64,000 nucleotides of DNA. Origin: [Clostridium] clostridioforme AGR2157 (GTDB taxonomy: Bacteria > Bacillota > Clostridia > Lachnospirales > Lachnospiraceae). Both the position numbers and the translations under genes were made by a program. Positions 31,745 through 41,445 of the stretch are shown piece after piece. The notes beneath the pieces are model-generated. The model was not told the origin of the DNA and ran no database searches. It was given only the letters and a program-made list of their open reading frames with translations. Within the stretch, counting starts at the first letter, position 1. Each line of letters opens with the position of its first letter. Where the stretch lies: positions 1-64,000 of the forward strand of contig NZ_AUJR01000031.1 of assembly GCF_000424325.1 (NCBI RefSeq), in the 5' to 3' direction.

Positions 31745-33571
31745 ATGTGTGGAATAATTGGATATACGGGCCCTTTGGAGGCCAGGGATGTATTGTTAAA
31801 GGGACTTGCCGGACTGGAATACAGAGGATATGACAGCGCCGGAATTGCTTACTTCAACCAGGATTCCCAGGTCAGGACCATTAAAAAGGTGGGAAAGGTG
31901 GCCGCCCTAAGAGAATGTGTAAAATCAACCGACGAGATATCCCACTGCGGAATCGGCCATACCCGCTGGGCCACCCATGGAGGCGTAACGGACGCCAATG
32001 CCCATCCCCACAGCTTCGGGCAGGTAACCTTGATTCACAACGGCATCATCGAGAATTACCGCCAGCTTACGCAGGAATACGGATTGGAAGGCCGTCTTGT
32101 CTCCCAGACCGACAGCGAGGTGGCTGCGGCTGTGCTGGATGCTGCTTACAGTGAATACGGCCGGGACCCGTTTAAGGCCATCGCTGCTTTTACAGGCAGA
32201 CTGGAAGGCTCCTATGGTTTCTGTATCCTTTTCGCGGACCGTCCCGGAGAGATATATGCCGTAAGGAAGGTAAGCCCCCTTGTGGCATCCTACACCCACT
32301 CAGGAGCTCTTGTGGCCTCAGACCTTACTGCCCTGATTTCCTATACCAGGGAGTATTTCGTGGTTCCGGAGGGCTGTATCGTGCGCCTGACGCCATACAA
32401 AGTCCGTGTATACGATATGGACTTTAACCGTGTGGAGCCGGAGGCACTGGAGGTCAGCTGGAACATGGATGCGGCCATGAAGAACGGATACCCTCATTTC
32501 ATGCTTAAGGAAATCCACGAGCAGCCGGAAGCCCTTAAGAATACCATTCTTCCAAGGATGGTGGACCGTCTGCCTGATTTTAGGGATGACGGCATTCCGG
32601 ACTCCATATTCGCAGAGTGTTCCCAGGTGCGCATCATTGCATGCGGTACTGCCATGCATGCAGGAATGGTGGCAAAAGCGCTGATGGAGCCAATGCTCCG
32701 GATTCCCGTCACCGTGTCCATTGCGTCTGAGTTCCGGTATGAGGCCCCGCTGATTGATTCCGGCACCCTGGTCATGGTCATCTCGCAGTCAGGGGAGACC
32801 ATTGACACGCTGGCCGCCATGAACCTGGCTAAAAGTCTTGGCTCTCCCACCCTTTCCATTGTCAATGTAAAGGGGGCCACCATTGCCAGGGAAAGCGATT
32901 ACGTATTTTATACCCATGCAGGTCCTGAGATTGCAGTAGCCAGTACAAAGGCATATTCCGTGCAGCTGGCTGCCCTCTACATGATTGGCTGCCGTATGGC
33001 CCTGGTCCGGGGGGCATTCAGCCAGGAAGAGGCCCGGGAATTCATGAAGGACCTGATGGATGTCATACCTGCCATGGAAACCATGATTGGACAGTCTGAA
33101 TTCATCCAGTCCTTTGTGCGCCACCTGATTCGTGAGAGGGACACCTTTTTTATCGGAAGGGGCCTGGATTACGCTTTTTCCCTGGAGGGAGCCCTGAAGC
33201 TTAAGGAAATCTCCTACATCCACGCGGAGGCGTATGCTGCCGGTGAATTAAAGCACGGAACCATTGCCCTGATTTACGACAATGTGCCTGTTATCGCCAT
33301 AGCCACCCAGGACCATGTCTTTGCCAAGACCATTTCCAATATCCGGGAGGTGAAGGCCAGAGGCGCTTACGTCATCCTTCTGGCAAAGAAACAGTCTGTG
33401 GTGGAGGACGGAGTGGCTGACATGGAACTTCGGATTCCGGACCTGGAAGACCGCTTCACCGTGTTCCCTATTGCAGTGGCCCTGCAGCTGATTGCCTACT
33501 ATGCTTCCGTCGGCAAGCATCTGGATGTGGACCAGCCCCGCAACCTGGCAAAATCCGTTACAGTTGAGTGA
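31745..33571 (+). CDS. glmS: Glutamine-fructose-6-phosphate aminotransferase
   Basis: A 608-residue enzyme that makes glucosamine-6-phosphate, the entry to peptidoglycan amino sugars. The N-terminal glutaminase domain begins MCGIIGYTG with nucleophile Cys2 and has RWATHGG and HNGIIENY. Two SIS sugar-isomerase domains follow (ACGTAMHAG, SQSGETIDTLAA, AVASTKAYSVQ), ending LDVDQPRNLAKSVTVE. Length is standard. Regulation by the upstream ribozyme is strongly indicated. A strong terminator lies 45 bp after the stop. Confidence 0.98.
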   Translation: MCGIIGYTGPLEARDVLLKGLAGLEYRGYDSAGIAYFNQDSQVRTIKKVGKVAALRECVKSTDEISHCGIGHTRWATHGGVTDANAHPHSFGQVTLIHNGIIENYRQLTQEYGLEGRLVSQTDSEVAAAVLDAAYSEYGRDPFKAIAAFTGRLEGSYGFCILFADRPGEIYAVRKVSPLVASYTHSGALVASDLTALISYTREYFVVPEGCIVRLTPYKVRVYDMDFNRVEPEALEVSWNMDAAMKNGYPHFMLKEIHEQPEALKNTILPRMVDRLPDFRDDGIPDSIFAECSQVRIIACGTAMHAGMVAKALMEPMLRIPVTVSIASEFRYEAPLIDSGTLVMVISQSGETIDTLAAMNLAKSLGSPTLSIVNVKGATIARESDYVFYTHAGPEIAVASTKAYSVQLAALYMIGCRMALVRGAFSQEEAREFMKDLMDVIPAMETMIGQSEFIQSFVRHLIRERDTFFIGRGLDYAFSLEGALKLKEISYIHAEAYAAGELKHGTIALIYDNVPVIAIATQDHVFAKTISNIREVKARGAYVILLAKKQSVVEDGVADMELRIPDLEDRFTVFPIAVALQLIAYYASVGKHLDVDQPRNLAKSVTVE

Positions 33572-33615
33572 CAGTGCTCTGCTTTGCATCCCAGTCAGTG
33601 AATATCTGTTACAGT

Positions 33616-33668
33616 AAAAATCAGATGCAGCAATACCGGTATAGCCGGCGTTGCTGCATCTGATTTTT
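33616..33668. terminator. Strong bidirectional terminator after glmS
   Basis: An 18-base arm ending ATCAGATGCAGCAA (33616-33633) pairs with TTGCTGCATCTGATTTTT (33651-33668). The 17-nt loop contains its own CCGG/CCGG pair. A-run and T-run on opposite sides allow it to serve glmS and the convergent kinase-like gene. Confidence 0.9.
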
Positions 33669-33706
33669 TAGTTACTTATGCCCTGTCCCCCTGCATTTCG
33701 CTGGGA

Positions 33707-34345
33707 CTACTTCTGTTTCCTCCACTCCTGCTTCACTTTTGCAAAATTCAGGATGACATCCACTGCGCCCTCCGGTCCTGTGACGCTGCTGTTGAGGCAC
33801 AAGTCATAGCTGCGGGGATCGCTCCACTTCTTGTTGGAGTAATAATTATAGTAGCTGGCGCGCTGTTTGTCTGTCTTAATCATGATGTCCTTTGCCTTGG
33901 ACGCGTCCACTTTGTACAGGTCCTGAAGGCGTTTCAGCTTGTCATCGTCGTTGGCCGTGATGAATACGCTGACTACATTGGGGTAGTCCTCCAGGGCGTA
34001 ATCCGCACACCGTCCTACCATGACGCAGGAAGCCTCGTCAGCCAGCTTTTTGATGGTGTCAAACTGTGCCAGGAATATCTTATGGTTAATAGGCATATCG
34101 GAATATCCCGATGCCGTATAGCCCATGGAATAGGAATCCATAACCAGTGAGTAGAGGAAACTGCTGGTGGGCCGTTCGTCGTGTTTCTCAAACAGCTCCT
34201 CGCAAAGTCCGCTGTGTTTTGCAGCCATGGATAACAATTCCTTGTCGTAGAACTTAACTCCCATCTTTTCTGCCAGTAATTCGCCAATCATCTTGCCGCC
34301 GCTGCCACACTGCCTTCCAATGGTGATAATAAGATTATTTGTCAT
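33707..34345 (-). CDS. Cytidylate kinase-like P-loop protein
   Basis: A 212-residue member of the cytidylate kinase-like (Cytidylate_kin2) family. The P-loop is IGRQCGSGGKMIGELLAEK, followed by FYDKELL, a VMVGRCADYAL segment and SVFITA. It differs from housekeeping Cmk, and the physiological substrate of the family is unclear. I use the ATG at 34345 with AAAGGGGA upstream; the longer GTG start at 34366 would cover that SD. The 170 bp upstream hold an AT-rich promoter region. Confidence 0.82.
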   Translation of the reverse strand: MTNNLIITIGRQCGSGGKMIGELLAEKMGVKFYDKELLSMAAKHSGLCEELFEKHDERPTSSFLYSLVMDSYSMGYTASGYSDMPINHKIFLAQFDTIKKLADEASCVMVGRCADYALEDYPNVVSVFITANDDDKLKRLQDLYKVDASKAKDIMIKTDKQRASYYNYYSNKKWSDPRSYDLCLNSSVTGPEGAVDVILNFAKVKQEWRKQK

Positions 34346-34536
34346 TCTACATTCCCCTTTCTGCACTGTCTGTCCTGTAGGTCATAAGTCATATTTTATC
34401 TATTAAGTATTATAACTCAAAAATTCAGAAAAGTATATAGAAATGTATAAAAAAGTAAAAAATAGTATAAAGCTTTGCGACAAAAGTGACAACTTGTCTA
34501 TTAAAGTATGTTTTTACTGCGCTTTTTCGCCCTGGT

Positions 34537-35448
34537 TCAGTTTAAGGTATGGAGAAGTTTATCAAAGTATTCCGGCAGGGGCGCTGAAAATTCCATATAT
34601 TCTCCCGTTCTGGGATGGATGAATCCCAGAACGCCGGCGTGAAGGGTCTGGCCGCTGAGACCGCTTATGGGACACTTGGCAGGCCCGTACACAGCGTCCC
34701 CCAAAAGGGGATGGCGGATACTGGCCATGTGGACGCGAATCTGATGGGTGCGGCCTGTCTCCAGCCTGCACTCCACATGGGTGTACTGTCTGAAACGGTT
34801 CAGAACCCTGTAATGGGTTACGGCATCCTTGCCGTTCTGGTAATTGATGCTCATCTTCTTGCGCTCCACAGGATGGCGGCCGATGGGAGCGTCCACTGTC
34901 CCCTCATCCTCTGAAATGACGCCATGGACAATGGCCTGGTATCTGCGGGTAATGGAGTGTTCCTTGAGCTGGGCTGCGATGGAGCTGTGGGCCATATCAT
35001 TCTTACACGCTATAATAACCCCGGTGGTATCCATGTCGATCCGGTGGACGATACCCGGGCGCATGACGCCATTGATGCCTGAGAGCTGGCCCTTACAATG
35101 GTACATGAGGCCGTTTACCAGGGTATGGCTGCAATGTCCGGCAGCCGGGTGGACCACCATTCCCTTAGGCTTGTTGATGAGGATGACGTCCTGGTCCTCA
35201 TAGAGGATGTCCAGATCCATGGGCTCCGCGTCGATTTCCGGCTCCACGGCCTCCGGTACCTCCAGCTCAATCCTGTCCTCTTCCTCCACGATATAGCTTG
35301 CCTTCACGCCCTGGCCGTTAACCAGGACCTGCCCTGATTTAAGGAGCTTCTGGATGTAGGAGCGGCTTAAATCAGGGCAGGCTTCGGCAAGGTATTTATC
35401 AATACGCACATGGTCTTCCATATCCGTTGGATAAAATTCCTGTTTCAA
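34537..35448 (-). CDS. rluD: RluD-type 23S rRNA pseudouridine synthase
   Basis: A 303-residue enzyme. The N-terminal S4 RNA-binding domain (about 14-75) reads RIDKYLAEACPDLSRSYIQKLL. The catalytic domain has the RluA-family motif GIVHRIDMDTTGVI with the nucleophile Asp, and RTHQIRVHMASIRHPLLGD. A TTG start at 35448 is supported by AGGAGG 9 nt upstream. The family modifies uridines of helix 69 in 23S rRNA. It follows lspA closely (31 bp). Confidence 0.92.
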   Translation of the reverse strand: MKQEFYPTDMEDHVRIDKYLAEACPDLSRSYIQKLLKSGQVLVNGQGVKASYIVEEEDRIELEVPEAVEPEIDAEPMDLDILYEDQDVILINKPKGMVVHPAAGHCSHTLVNGLMYHCKGQLSGINGVMRPGIVHRIDMDTTGVIIACKNDMAHSSIAAQLKEHSITRRYQAIVHGVISEDEGTVDAPIGRHPVERKKMSINYQNGKDAVTHYRVLNRFRQYTHVECRLETGRTHQIRVHMASIRHPLLGDAVYGPAKCPISGLSGQTLHAGVLGFIHPRTGEYMEFSAPLPEYFDKLLHTLN

Positions 35449-35479
35449 AGGGGTATGTCCTCCTGTCTGATGTTTTATG

Positions 35480-35989
35480 CTAATGTTTTTTCAATGAGAA
35501 ACATGCCATGTCCTCGTCCTTATAATAAAACATGATTAAAAGCACAAGGCAGGCAGCGCCGATGGTAACATAGCAGTCGGCCACATTAAAGATAGGAAAA
35601 TTAATAAGTTTAAAATACAGGAAATCCACCACATATCCCTGGCAGACCCGGTCTATCATGTTTCCCACAGCGCCTGCGCTTATCATCATCAGGCAGACGG
35701 CCAGGGGACGGTATTTGCCGTCTGACGGCATCTTACATATGAGGTAAGCCACTGCTCCCAGCACAAGGACCGCGATGAGAAAGAAGAAAAGCTGTTTTTC
35801 CTGCATCATCCCGAAGGCAGCGCCCCTGTTTTCCGAATAATAGAATTCAAATACCCCGTTCCAGATGACAAAGGGCTTCTGGCCTTTTAAGGATTGTACC
35901 ACCAGTCCCTTGGTCCACTGGTCCAGGCCCACCAGAATAGCGAAGCCGATCAGGAAGCTGACAATCAGGGATTGCTTTTGTTTTGTCAT
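35480..35989 (-). CDS. lspA: Lipoprotein signal peptidase (SPase II)
   Basis: A 169-residue aspartic membrane protease with four helices. The catalytic Asp residues are in GNMIDRVCQGYVVDF and FNVADCYVTIGA. ENRGAAFGM is also conserved. It removes the signal peptides of lipoproteins, of which this window has several. The ATG overlaps the aroB stop by one base (TAATG), indicating coupling. Confidence 0.96.
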   Translation of the reverse strand: MTKQKQSLIVSFLIGFAILVGLDQWTKGLVVQSLKGQKPFVIWNGVFEFYYSENRGAAFGMMQEKQLFFFLIAVLVLGAVAYLICKMPSDGKYRPLAVCLMMISAGAVGNMIDRVCQGYVVDFLYFKLINFPIFNVADCYVTIGAACLVLLIMFYYKDEDMACFSLKKH

Positions 35990-37083
35990 TATGCCTGTCC
36001 TCCTATCACGTCAAAACCAGCCTTCATCTCATCAGCCGTAACGGTCTTGTCCACATACGCCTGTCCAATGGCCTTAAGCAGGACAAAACGGATGACGCCG
36101 GCGTCAACCTTCTTATCGCTCTTGGCGGTTTTAAGTACCTGCTCCCACGCAAGGCCCGGCGCCGCGTCAGGAATTCCAAAGGAAAGGAAGGTATTCCTGA
36201 TATCCGCCGCCTCTTCCTCCGTAAGCATGCCTCTGAGCTGGGATATACGGGCAGCACCTATACAGCCCAGTCCCACGCAGTGGCCGTGGTGCATGGTGAA
36301 ATTCTCCAGCTTCTCAACCGCATGGCCCAGGGTATGGCCGAAATTCAGAAGAGCCCTCTCCCCCTGTTCCGTGGGGTCCTGCTCCACTACACGCTTTTTA
36401 ATCATACAGCTCTCGTAAACCATGGCCTGGCACAGATCCAGATTCCTGGCAGCAATGCCCTCACGGTTATCCTTCAGCCACTGGTAATACTCCTTATTCT
36501 TGATCAGGCCGTGCTTCACCACCTCCCCCATGCCGGAGGAGAACTGTTCCTCGGGAAGGGTTAAAAGGGTGCTCAGGTTCGCATAAACCAGCCGGGGCAT
36601 ATGAAAAGCGCCTACCATGTTTTTATAGGCATCAAAATCCACGCCGGTCTTACCGCCGATGCTGGAATCCACCTGTGAAAGCAGGGTGGTTGGAATCTGA
36701 ATAAAGTCAATTCCCCTGAGGTAAGTGGCGGCTCCGAAACCGCATAAATCACCGACCACACCGCCTCCCAGGGCAGCCAGCATGTCCTTTCTGTCAAAAT
36801 GCTCCAGAATCAGGTGCTCATACAGGTTCCGCACCGTATCCAGATGTTTATTCTCCTCCCCTGCCGGGAATGTAAAGACCGAAACAGCCTTGCAGCATCC
36901 GGACAGAATGGATCGCACCTCCTCCAGATAAAGGGGCGCCACATTGGAATCCGTCACAATGCAAATTTTGTGTTCCTTAACAGGAAGGCAGGATACTGCC
37001 TCCTTTAAACCGTCAAAGGATTGGGCCAGTACAATATCGTAGATAGCCTTCCCATCCCTGCATACATTTATCCTGTCAGCCAT
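35989..37083 (-). CDS. aroB: 3-dehydroquinate synthase
   Basis: A 364-residue enzyme of the shikimate pathway that converts DAHP to 3-dehydroquinate with NAD and a metal. Marks are the NAD loop ALGGGVVGDLCGFGAATYLRGI, QVDSSIGGKTGVD, FSSGMGEVVKHGLI, and the metal ligands in NFGHTLGHAVE and HHGHCVGLG. AGGAGG precedes the ATG. It heads the aroB-lspA-rluD run; other shikimate genes are not near. Confidence 0.97.
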   Translation of the reverse strand: MADRINVCRDGKAIYDIVLAQSFDGLKEAVSCLPVKEHKICIVTDSNVAPLYLEEVRSILSGCCKAVSVFTFPAGEENKHLDTVRNLYEHLILEHFDRKDMLAALGGGVVGDLCGFGAATYLRGIDFIQIPTTLLSQVDSSIGGKTGVDFDAYKNMVGAFHMPRLVYANLSTLLTLPEEQFSSGMGEVVKHGLIKNKEYYQWLKDNREGIAARNLDLCQAMVYESCMIKKRVVEQDPTEQGERALLNFGHTLGHAVEKLENFTMHHGHCVGLGCIGAARISQLRGMLTEEEAADIRNTFLSFGIPDAAPGLAWEQVLKTAKSDKKVDAGVIRFVLLKAIGQAYVDKTVTADEMKAGFDVIGGQA

Positions 37084-37178
37084 GCCAGTATCCTCCTGAT
37101 TTTATACAACAAATCGGCAGACACACCAGGTCTGCCGCATACTTGTCCCCTATACAGGGGCTTCCTTTTCCTTGTCAA

Positions 37179-37688
37179 TTACAAATGGATATTAAGTCCT
37201 GAAACATCCATGCCCATGGCGCCGCCTGCGGCCAGAATGTCCTGGAAATCCCCGGACAGTTCCACGGAATCAGGTGTTGCGATGAAGATATAATTAGATA
37301 TCTTCTGCAGATTGCCGTTCATGGAATAGGTGGCTCCTGAGGTGAAATCTATGATTCTCTGAGCCACTTCTGTATGTATACCCTCCATATTCAGTACCAC
37401 TGCCTTGCCTGCCAGAAGGTAATCACAGATGTCTCTGGAATCCTCCATGGATGTGGGTTTAATCATCGTCACTTCCATGCTGCGTCTCATAGGTACTACT
37501 TTGGGATTGGATCTTCCTAAAAACCGGGGCTTGTCCTGCTCCTCTTCATCATCATATTCCGTATTCTTCTTTGAGAACAGTCCCTTGCGCGGGGCCTCCT
37601 CTTCAAAGTCATCGTCCAGGTAGTAATCATCCTCTTCCTCATCAGGATTTAATCTCATGGTATCCATTAACTTACCTAACAGACTCAT
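37179..37688 (-). CDS. sepF: Cell division protein SepF
   Basis: A 169-residue protein that anchors and bundles FtsZ. A membrane-targeting N-terminus (MSLLGKLMDTMRL) and an acidic linker are followed by the compact SepF domain (about 78-160): IKPTSMEDSRDICDYL, AVVLNME, QRIIDFTSGATYSMNG and IFIATPDSVELSGDF. It lies 47 bp after yggS, the usual order in Firmicutes. Confidence 0.96.
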   Translation of the reverse strand: MSLLGKLMDTMRLNPDEEEDDYYLDDDFEEEAPRKGLFSKKNTEYDDEEEQDKPRFLGRSNPKVVPMRRSMEVTMIKPTSMEDSRDICDYLLAGKAVVLNMEGIHTEVAQRIIDFTSGATYSMNGNLQKISNYIFIATPDSVELSGDFQDILAAGGAMGMDVSGLNIHL

Positions 37689-37735
37689 CTTACACTCTCC
37701 AATCTCTATATGAAGTGCTTACTGGGGGAAACACC

Positions 37736-38416
37736 TTATCGTGCACCGAAAATACCGGTACCGACCCTGACCATGGTTGCTCCTTCTTCAATGGCAACCT
37801 CGTAATCCCCAGTCATTCCCATTGAGAGCACACTCATAGTAACATTATCAATGTTTTTGTCACCTATGTCAACAGCAAATTCAAATAATTTTTTAAAAAT
37901 TCCGCGATTTTCTTCTGGATTATCTACAAAAGGCGCAATTGTCATAAGCCCCTTAATATGCACATGGGAGAAATCCTTAATCTGCATGATGGCATCCTCC
38001 ACTTCCTCCATGAGGAACCCGTATTTGCTCTCCTCACGGGCCACATTGACCTCCAGAAGGATGTCCACATCCAGTCCCAGCTTTGCCGCGTCTGTCTCAA
38101 TCTGCTGCGCCAGGCGCAGGGAATCCACAGAGTGAATCAGCACGGCCTTGTCAATGACCTGATGGACCTTGTTGCGCTGCAGATGCCCAATCATGTGCCA
38201 GCGGATGTCTTCCGGAAGCTTCGGTTTCTTGTTCAGGATTTCCTGTACCTTGTTCTCACCGAACTCCCTGGCCCCTGCATCATAAGCCTCCATAAGCATG
38301 GAAACGGGTTTTGTCTTGCTGACTGCGATGAGAGTCACGTCCTCAGGATTTCTTCCCGCCCTGCGGCAGGCATCTTCAATATGCTTTCTTACTTCTTCCA
38401 GCTGATTTTTTATCAT
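37736..38416 (-). CDS. YggS/PLPBP-family pyridoxal phosphate homeostasis protein
   Basis: A 226-residue single-domain PLP-binding barrel. The PLP Lys is in TLIAVSKTKPVSML; other marks are FGENKVQE, WHMIGHLQRNK, HSVDSLRLA, and LSMGMTGDYEVAIEEG with VRVGTGIFG at the end. It binds PLP without known catalysis and buffers vitamin B6. GGGAGG precedes the ATG. The family usually neighbours sepF, as here. Confidence 0.95.
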   Translation of the reverse strand: MIKNQLEEVRKHIEDACRRAGRNPEDVTLIAVSKTKPVSMLMEAYDAGAREFGENKVQEILNKKPKLPEDIRWHMIGHLQRNKVHQVIDKAVLIHSVDSLRLAQQIETDAAKLGLDVDILLEVNVAREESKYGFLMEEVEDAIMQIKDFSHVHIKGLMTIAPFVDNPEENRGIFKKLFEFAVDIGDKNIDNVTMSVLSMGMTGDYEVAIEEGATMVRVGTGIFGAR

Positions 38417-38430
38417 ATTGTTTTCCTCCC

Positions 38431-39831
38431 TTACTGGTACAGCAGCTGTCCTTCCTCCACCATGGAGGCATCCAGCACGATATGATCGTACACGGACAAG
38501 CCGTATTTCATGTTCTTCCGCACAGTATAATATTCACTGTTGGAATCCAGTATATCAATTTGTTTAAAAATAGTATAGCCTTTATTAATATTGTAAACAC
38601 CCTTCAGGGAAGCAGTCCTCCCAATCTGGTAACGGTCCGGGGATTCGGGCCTGACCACATAATCCCCTGCCTTGAAGCCGTTTTCCTCGCCCATGTCCAC
38701 ATAATAGAATTCGTCGTCCGAATAGTAGACCGTAGTGGGCACGAAGACAATGGATGTGCCGTTTTCCGTATAAACTTCCTTATAAAAACCGTCTTCCGAG
38801 GAATCGCCGCCCTGGGTCATGTATTCCAGCGGTATAAGGTAAAAATTCTTGTCCGTCACTGCGCTGACAGGAATTTTAAGACCGTCAGCCTTATCCACTT
38901 TTATCTCGAAATCCACGAAACGGTCCGAGATAAACTGTTCCATATATTTTGAAAAATCCAGTTTCCCATAGGCGGCCCCATCCTTGCCCGTAAAGGTGGA
39001 ATAGGCAGCCGGTGTGCTGAGGGAATAGTCGCGGAATATGACACGAAGGACGGTCTTGTCATTATAAAGGGCCGCGTCCTCGTCGCTCAGCGGAAATACG
39101 ATGGACCATTTTTCCGAGGTAACAATCTTATAGGCCGGGGAGCCGCTGTCAATCAAATCCCCGGATTTATGTACTGTCTTGACGTAGGTGCTCCGGTCAA
39201 AGGCAGCTGCCTCCACGTCTGACGTTGTCATGGATTCAAAGGAGTCAATTCCGTAAGACACCACTCCGGACACATCGGATCGGACCTGTTCAAAGACAGC
39301 CCCGGACTGTTCCGCCAGCTTGTCTAACTGGTCCAGGGTGCTGAAGCTGGAATACTCCATCACCGAGGCGTCCAGGGAAATCCTGGCGTCATAGATGGTT
39401 CCGAAATCCTGGTTCTGAAAGGACAGCACAAAGGATGTAAGCTGCTTTTTCAGGTCTGACAGGCTGTCATCGGAAAGGGAATTGCCCTCCTCGGCGTTCT
39501 CTTTTAACAGTGCCTCCAGGTTCCCTGTCTCATCCAGGGAATAAATGCGGCTTCCCACGGAAGCACGTTTTCCCTCCCGCAGATAATAGTTGATATAGCC
39601 GGAGCGGTCTGCTGTGCGCACCTGCTCCTCCCGGAGAATCAGCCCGTTGTAGATTCGGTTATTGACGATTCCGCCGTCCACCACCTCATAAAACTGGATC
39701 TTCTCCCGTTTCAGATACGTATAAACGCTGAATACCAGGTAGATGAAAATGATAAAGAAGATAATCATTCCCACATTGATGTTGAGAGGCCTGCGGTAAC
39801 GTATGACTTTTTTGTTTTTCTTTTTGGCCAT
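38431..39831 (-). CDS. HlyD-like membrane-anchored protein of the sepF-yggS cluster
   Basis: A 466-residue protein. A basic start (MAKKKNKKVIRYRR) is followed by one membrane helix (about 18-40). A long extracellular part then has a barrel-sandwich-type opening (GLILREEQVRTADRSGYINYY, GKRASVGSRI), a helical middle (about 110-190) and C-terminal beta repeats. This resembles HlyD-type adaptor subunits, but no transporter gene is adjacent. In Lachnospiraceae such proteins commonly sit beside yggS-sepF, suggesting an envelope role. Function is inferred only. Confidence 0.7.
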   Translation of the reverse strand: MAKKKNKKVIRYRRPLNINVGMIIFFIIFIYLVFSVYTYLKREKIQFYEVVDGGIVNNRIYNGLILREEQVRTADRSGYINYYLREGKRASVGSRIYSLDETGNLEALLKENAEEGNSLSDDSLSDLKKQLTSFVLSFQNQDFGTIYDARISLDASVMEYSSFSTLDQLDKLAEQSGAVFEQVRSDVSGVVSYGIDSFESMTTSDVEAAAFDRSTYVKTVHKSGDLIDSGSPAYKIVTSEKWSIVFPLSDEDAALYNDKTVLRVIFRDYSLSTPAAYSTFTGKDGAAYGKLDFSKYMEQFISDRFVDFEIKVDKADGLKIPVSAVTDKNFYLIPLEYMTQGGDSSEDGFYKEVYTENGTSIVFVPTTVYYSDDEFYYVDMGEENGFKAGDYVVRPESPDRYQIGRTASLKGVYNINKGYTIFKQIDILDSNSEYYTVRKNMKYGLSVYDHIVLDASMVEEGQLLYQ

Positions 39832-39958
39832 AAATCCGGCCTCCTTTTACAAAATACGCATCACTTCACAAAAAGCTGCCCTCCATACCAGGCATTTTAA
39901 TCCCAGCAGGTTGGCAGCCTATAAATCCTGTCTGTATTTTATCACAGAATATGTATCA

Positions 39959-40378
39959 TTACAATGAAATAATCACATCGCCCTTAGCACACTCAGGAAG
40001 CTCCGCAGCGTCCATGGAAATACTTAACACAAAGGTTATATGATATTTTTCACCGATATTTTTCAATGTCATATATGTATCAGAAATGTCTGCTCCCTCC
40101 AGGCATGACAGCTTTAAAAAGCTATCCAGGTACATGGTCTCCAAATCGTGATCCTGAGAGATAATACCACAGATAAATCCTAAAAATCCATCGCTGTTTG
40201 AAAGTGGGAATTCATTGACATTAATGAGACGAATCTTGTTGTTTAACTCATACATATGCTGGGCACTCTTATCCAGATATACGACAGTGCCGTTGGCCCC
40301 CTTGATAGCTGCATTGGCCATATCTAACAGATGTTTGGTCTTGCCTTTACCTTTTTTTCCTGCAATAATCTGAACCAT
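39959..40378 (-). CDS. Small P-loop protein of unknown function
   Basis: A 139-residue protein starting with a Walker A-like loop: VQIIAGKKGKGKTKHLLDMAN (Gly-Lys-Gly-Lys-Thr, residues about 7-15). It has a hydrophobic strand near residue 31 (TVVYLDKS) and a Walker B-like ETMYLDSFLKL. I see no further family-defining motif; relatives are annotated as twitching-motility or ATP-binding proteins in Clostridia without evidence. GGAGGAGA precedes the ATG. It stands alone between the HlyD-like and carboxypeptidase genes. Confidence 0.65.
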   Translation of the reverse strand: MVQIIAGKKGKGKTKHLLDMANAAIKGANGTVVYLDKSAQHMYELNNKIRLINVNEFPLSNSDGFLGFICGIISQDHDLETMYLDSFLKLSCLEGADISDTYMTLKNIGEKYHITFVLSISMDAAELPECAKGDVIISL

Positions 40379-40467
40379 ACCAATCTCCTCCTTGAGTTAT
40401 ATATGTTGTATAAAAAATCAATTAAGATTACTTTAATTATAGTATAAATTCATAGAAAGCGCAATCA

Positions 40468-41445
40468 CTATTTGACGATTTTAGAAATTATATTTGTCAT
40501 GTTATCATATAGGCCGGGACGGCTGTCCGATTTCAGTACAACAGATATATATTCCTTATCATTCTGGTCCCTGGTAGCCATGATGAGACAATAGCCGGCT
40601 GCGTTTGTAGTGCCTGTCTTTCCCCCGAATACGGTCAGGCCTTCCGGCGTCTCCCGCTCCCTTGTCATGAACCAGTTTCCGCCTTTCCATGTCTTGGTGA
40701 CGGCCTGGCTGTCCTTGTCGTGGTAGTTGGCAGTATAGGATGTGGTACCCACAATCTGCCGGAATACCGGATATTTGAGGGCCTCATTGAAAATTAGATA
40801 CAGGTCATAGGCCGTGGTATAATGGTCCGGATCGTTGAGCCCGTGAGGGTTCACAAAATGAGTTCCGGTGGCTCCCAGACTGGCAGCCTCCTGATTCATC
40901 ATGTCAGCGAACTTATCAATGCTGCCCGCAATGTGCACTGCGATTGCAGCGCCCGCATCATTGCCCGAAGGGAGCATGAGCCCATATAAAAGCTGTTCCA
41001 ATGTCAGGGTATCACCCGGTTTAATGCCGCACAGGGTGGCCCCGGATTCCGTGATGACGGCATCATCCGTCACAACTACCCGGGCGTTCAAATCGCCGTT
41101 TTTAATGGCTACAAGGGCTGTCATCACCTTGGTGATACTGGCCGGATACAGCCGTTCAAAGGCTTCCTTGCTATAGAGTGTTTCCCTGTCGCTGACATCA
41201 AAAAGGGCAGCTGCCTCCGATGTCACATAACTTTCGTCAAAGCTGCCTTCATCCTCCACTACGCATAAATCCGAAGCAAAACCGTCTGCATAGCGCACGG
41301 TCCGGGACAGGCTGTCCTCCATGACCGGGATTCGATCTTCCAGGCTGTAGGGTTCCTTAACGCCTGAAAGACAGCCCGTAGTGGAAAGGGCGACAGCCCC
41401 CAGAAGAAGCGCACACAGAAAGCTGCGCGTCCGCACTGCCTTCAT
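40468..41445 (-). CDS. D-alanyl-D-alanine carboxypeptidase (DacF-like), lipoprotein-type signal
   Basis: A 325-residue penicillin-binding enzyme that trims pentapeptide side chains of peptidoglycan. The three active-site motifs are present: SxxK in PASITKVMTAL, SGN in LPSGNDAGAAIA, and KTG in GGKTGTTNAAG. The signal peptide ends LSTTGC, a lipobox. I use the ATG at 41445, which shares one base with the mgsA stop (TAATG); a start at 41466 is possible. The usual C-terminal anchoring domain is absent, in keeping with lipid anchoring. Confidence 0.9.
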   Translation of the reverse strand: MKAVRTRSFLCALLLGAVALSTTGCLSGVKEPYSLEDRIPVMEDSLSRTVRYADGFASDLCVVEDEGSFDESYVTSEAAALFDVSDRETLYSKEAFERLYPASITKVMTALVAIKNGDLNARVVVTDDAVITESGATLCGIKPGDTLTLEQLLYGLMLPSGNDAGAAIAVHIAGSIDKFADMMNQEAASLGATGTHFVNPHGLNDPDHYTTAYDLYLIFNEALKYPVFRQIVGTTSYTANYHDKDSQAVTKTWKGGNWFMTRERETPEGLTVFGGKTGTTNAAGYCLIMATRDQNDKEYISVVLKSDSRPGLYDNMTNIISKIVK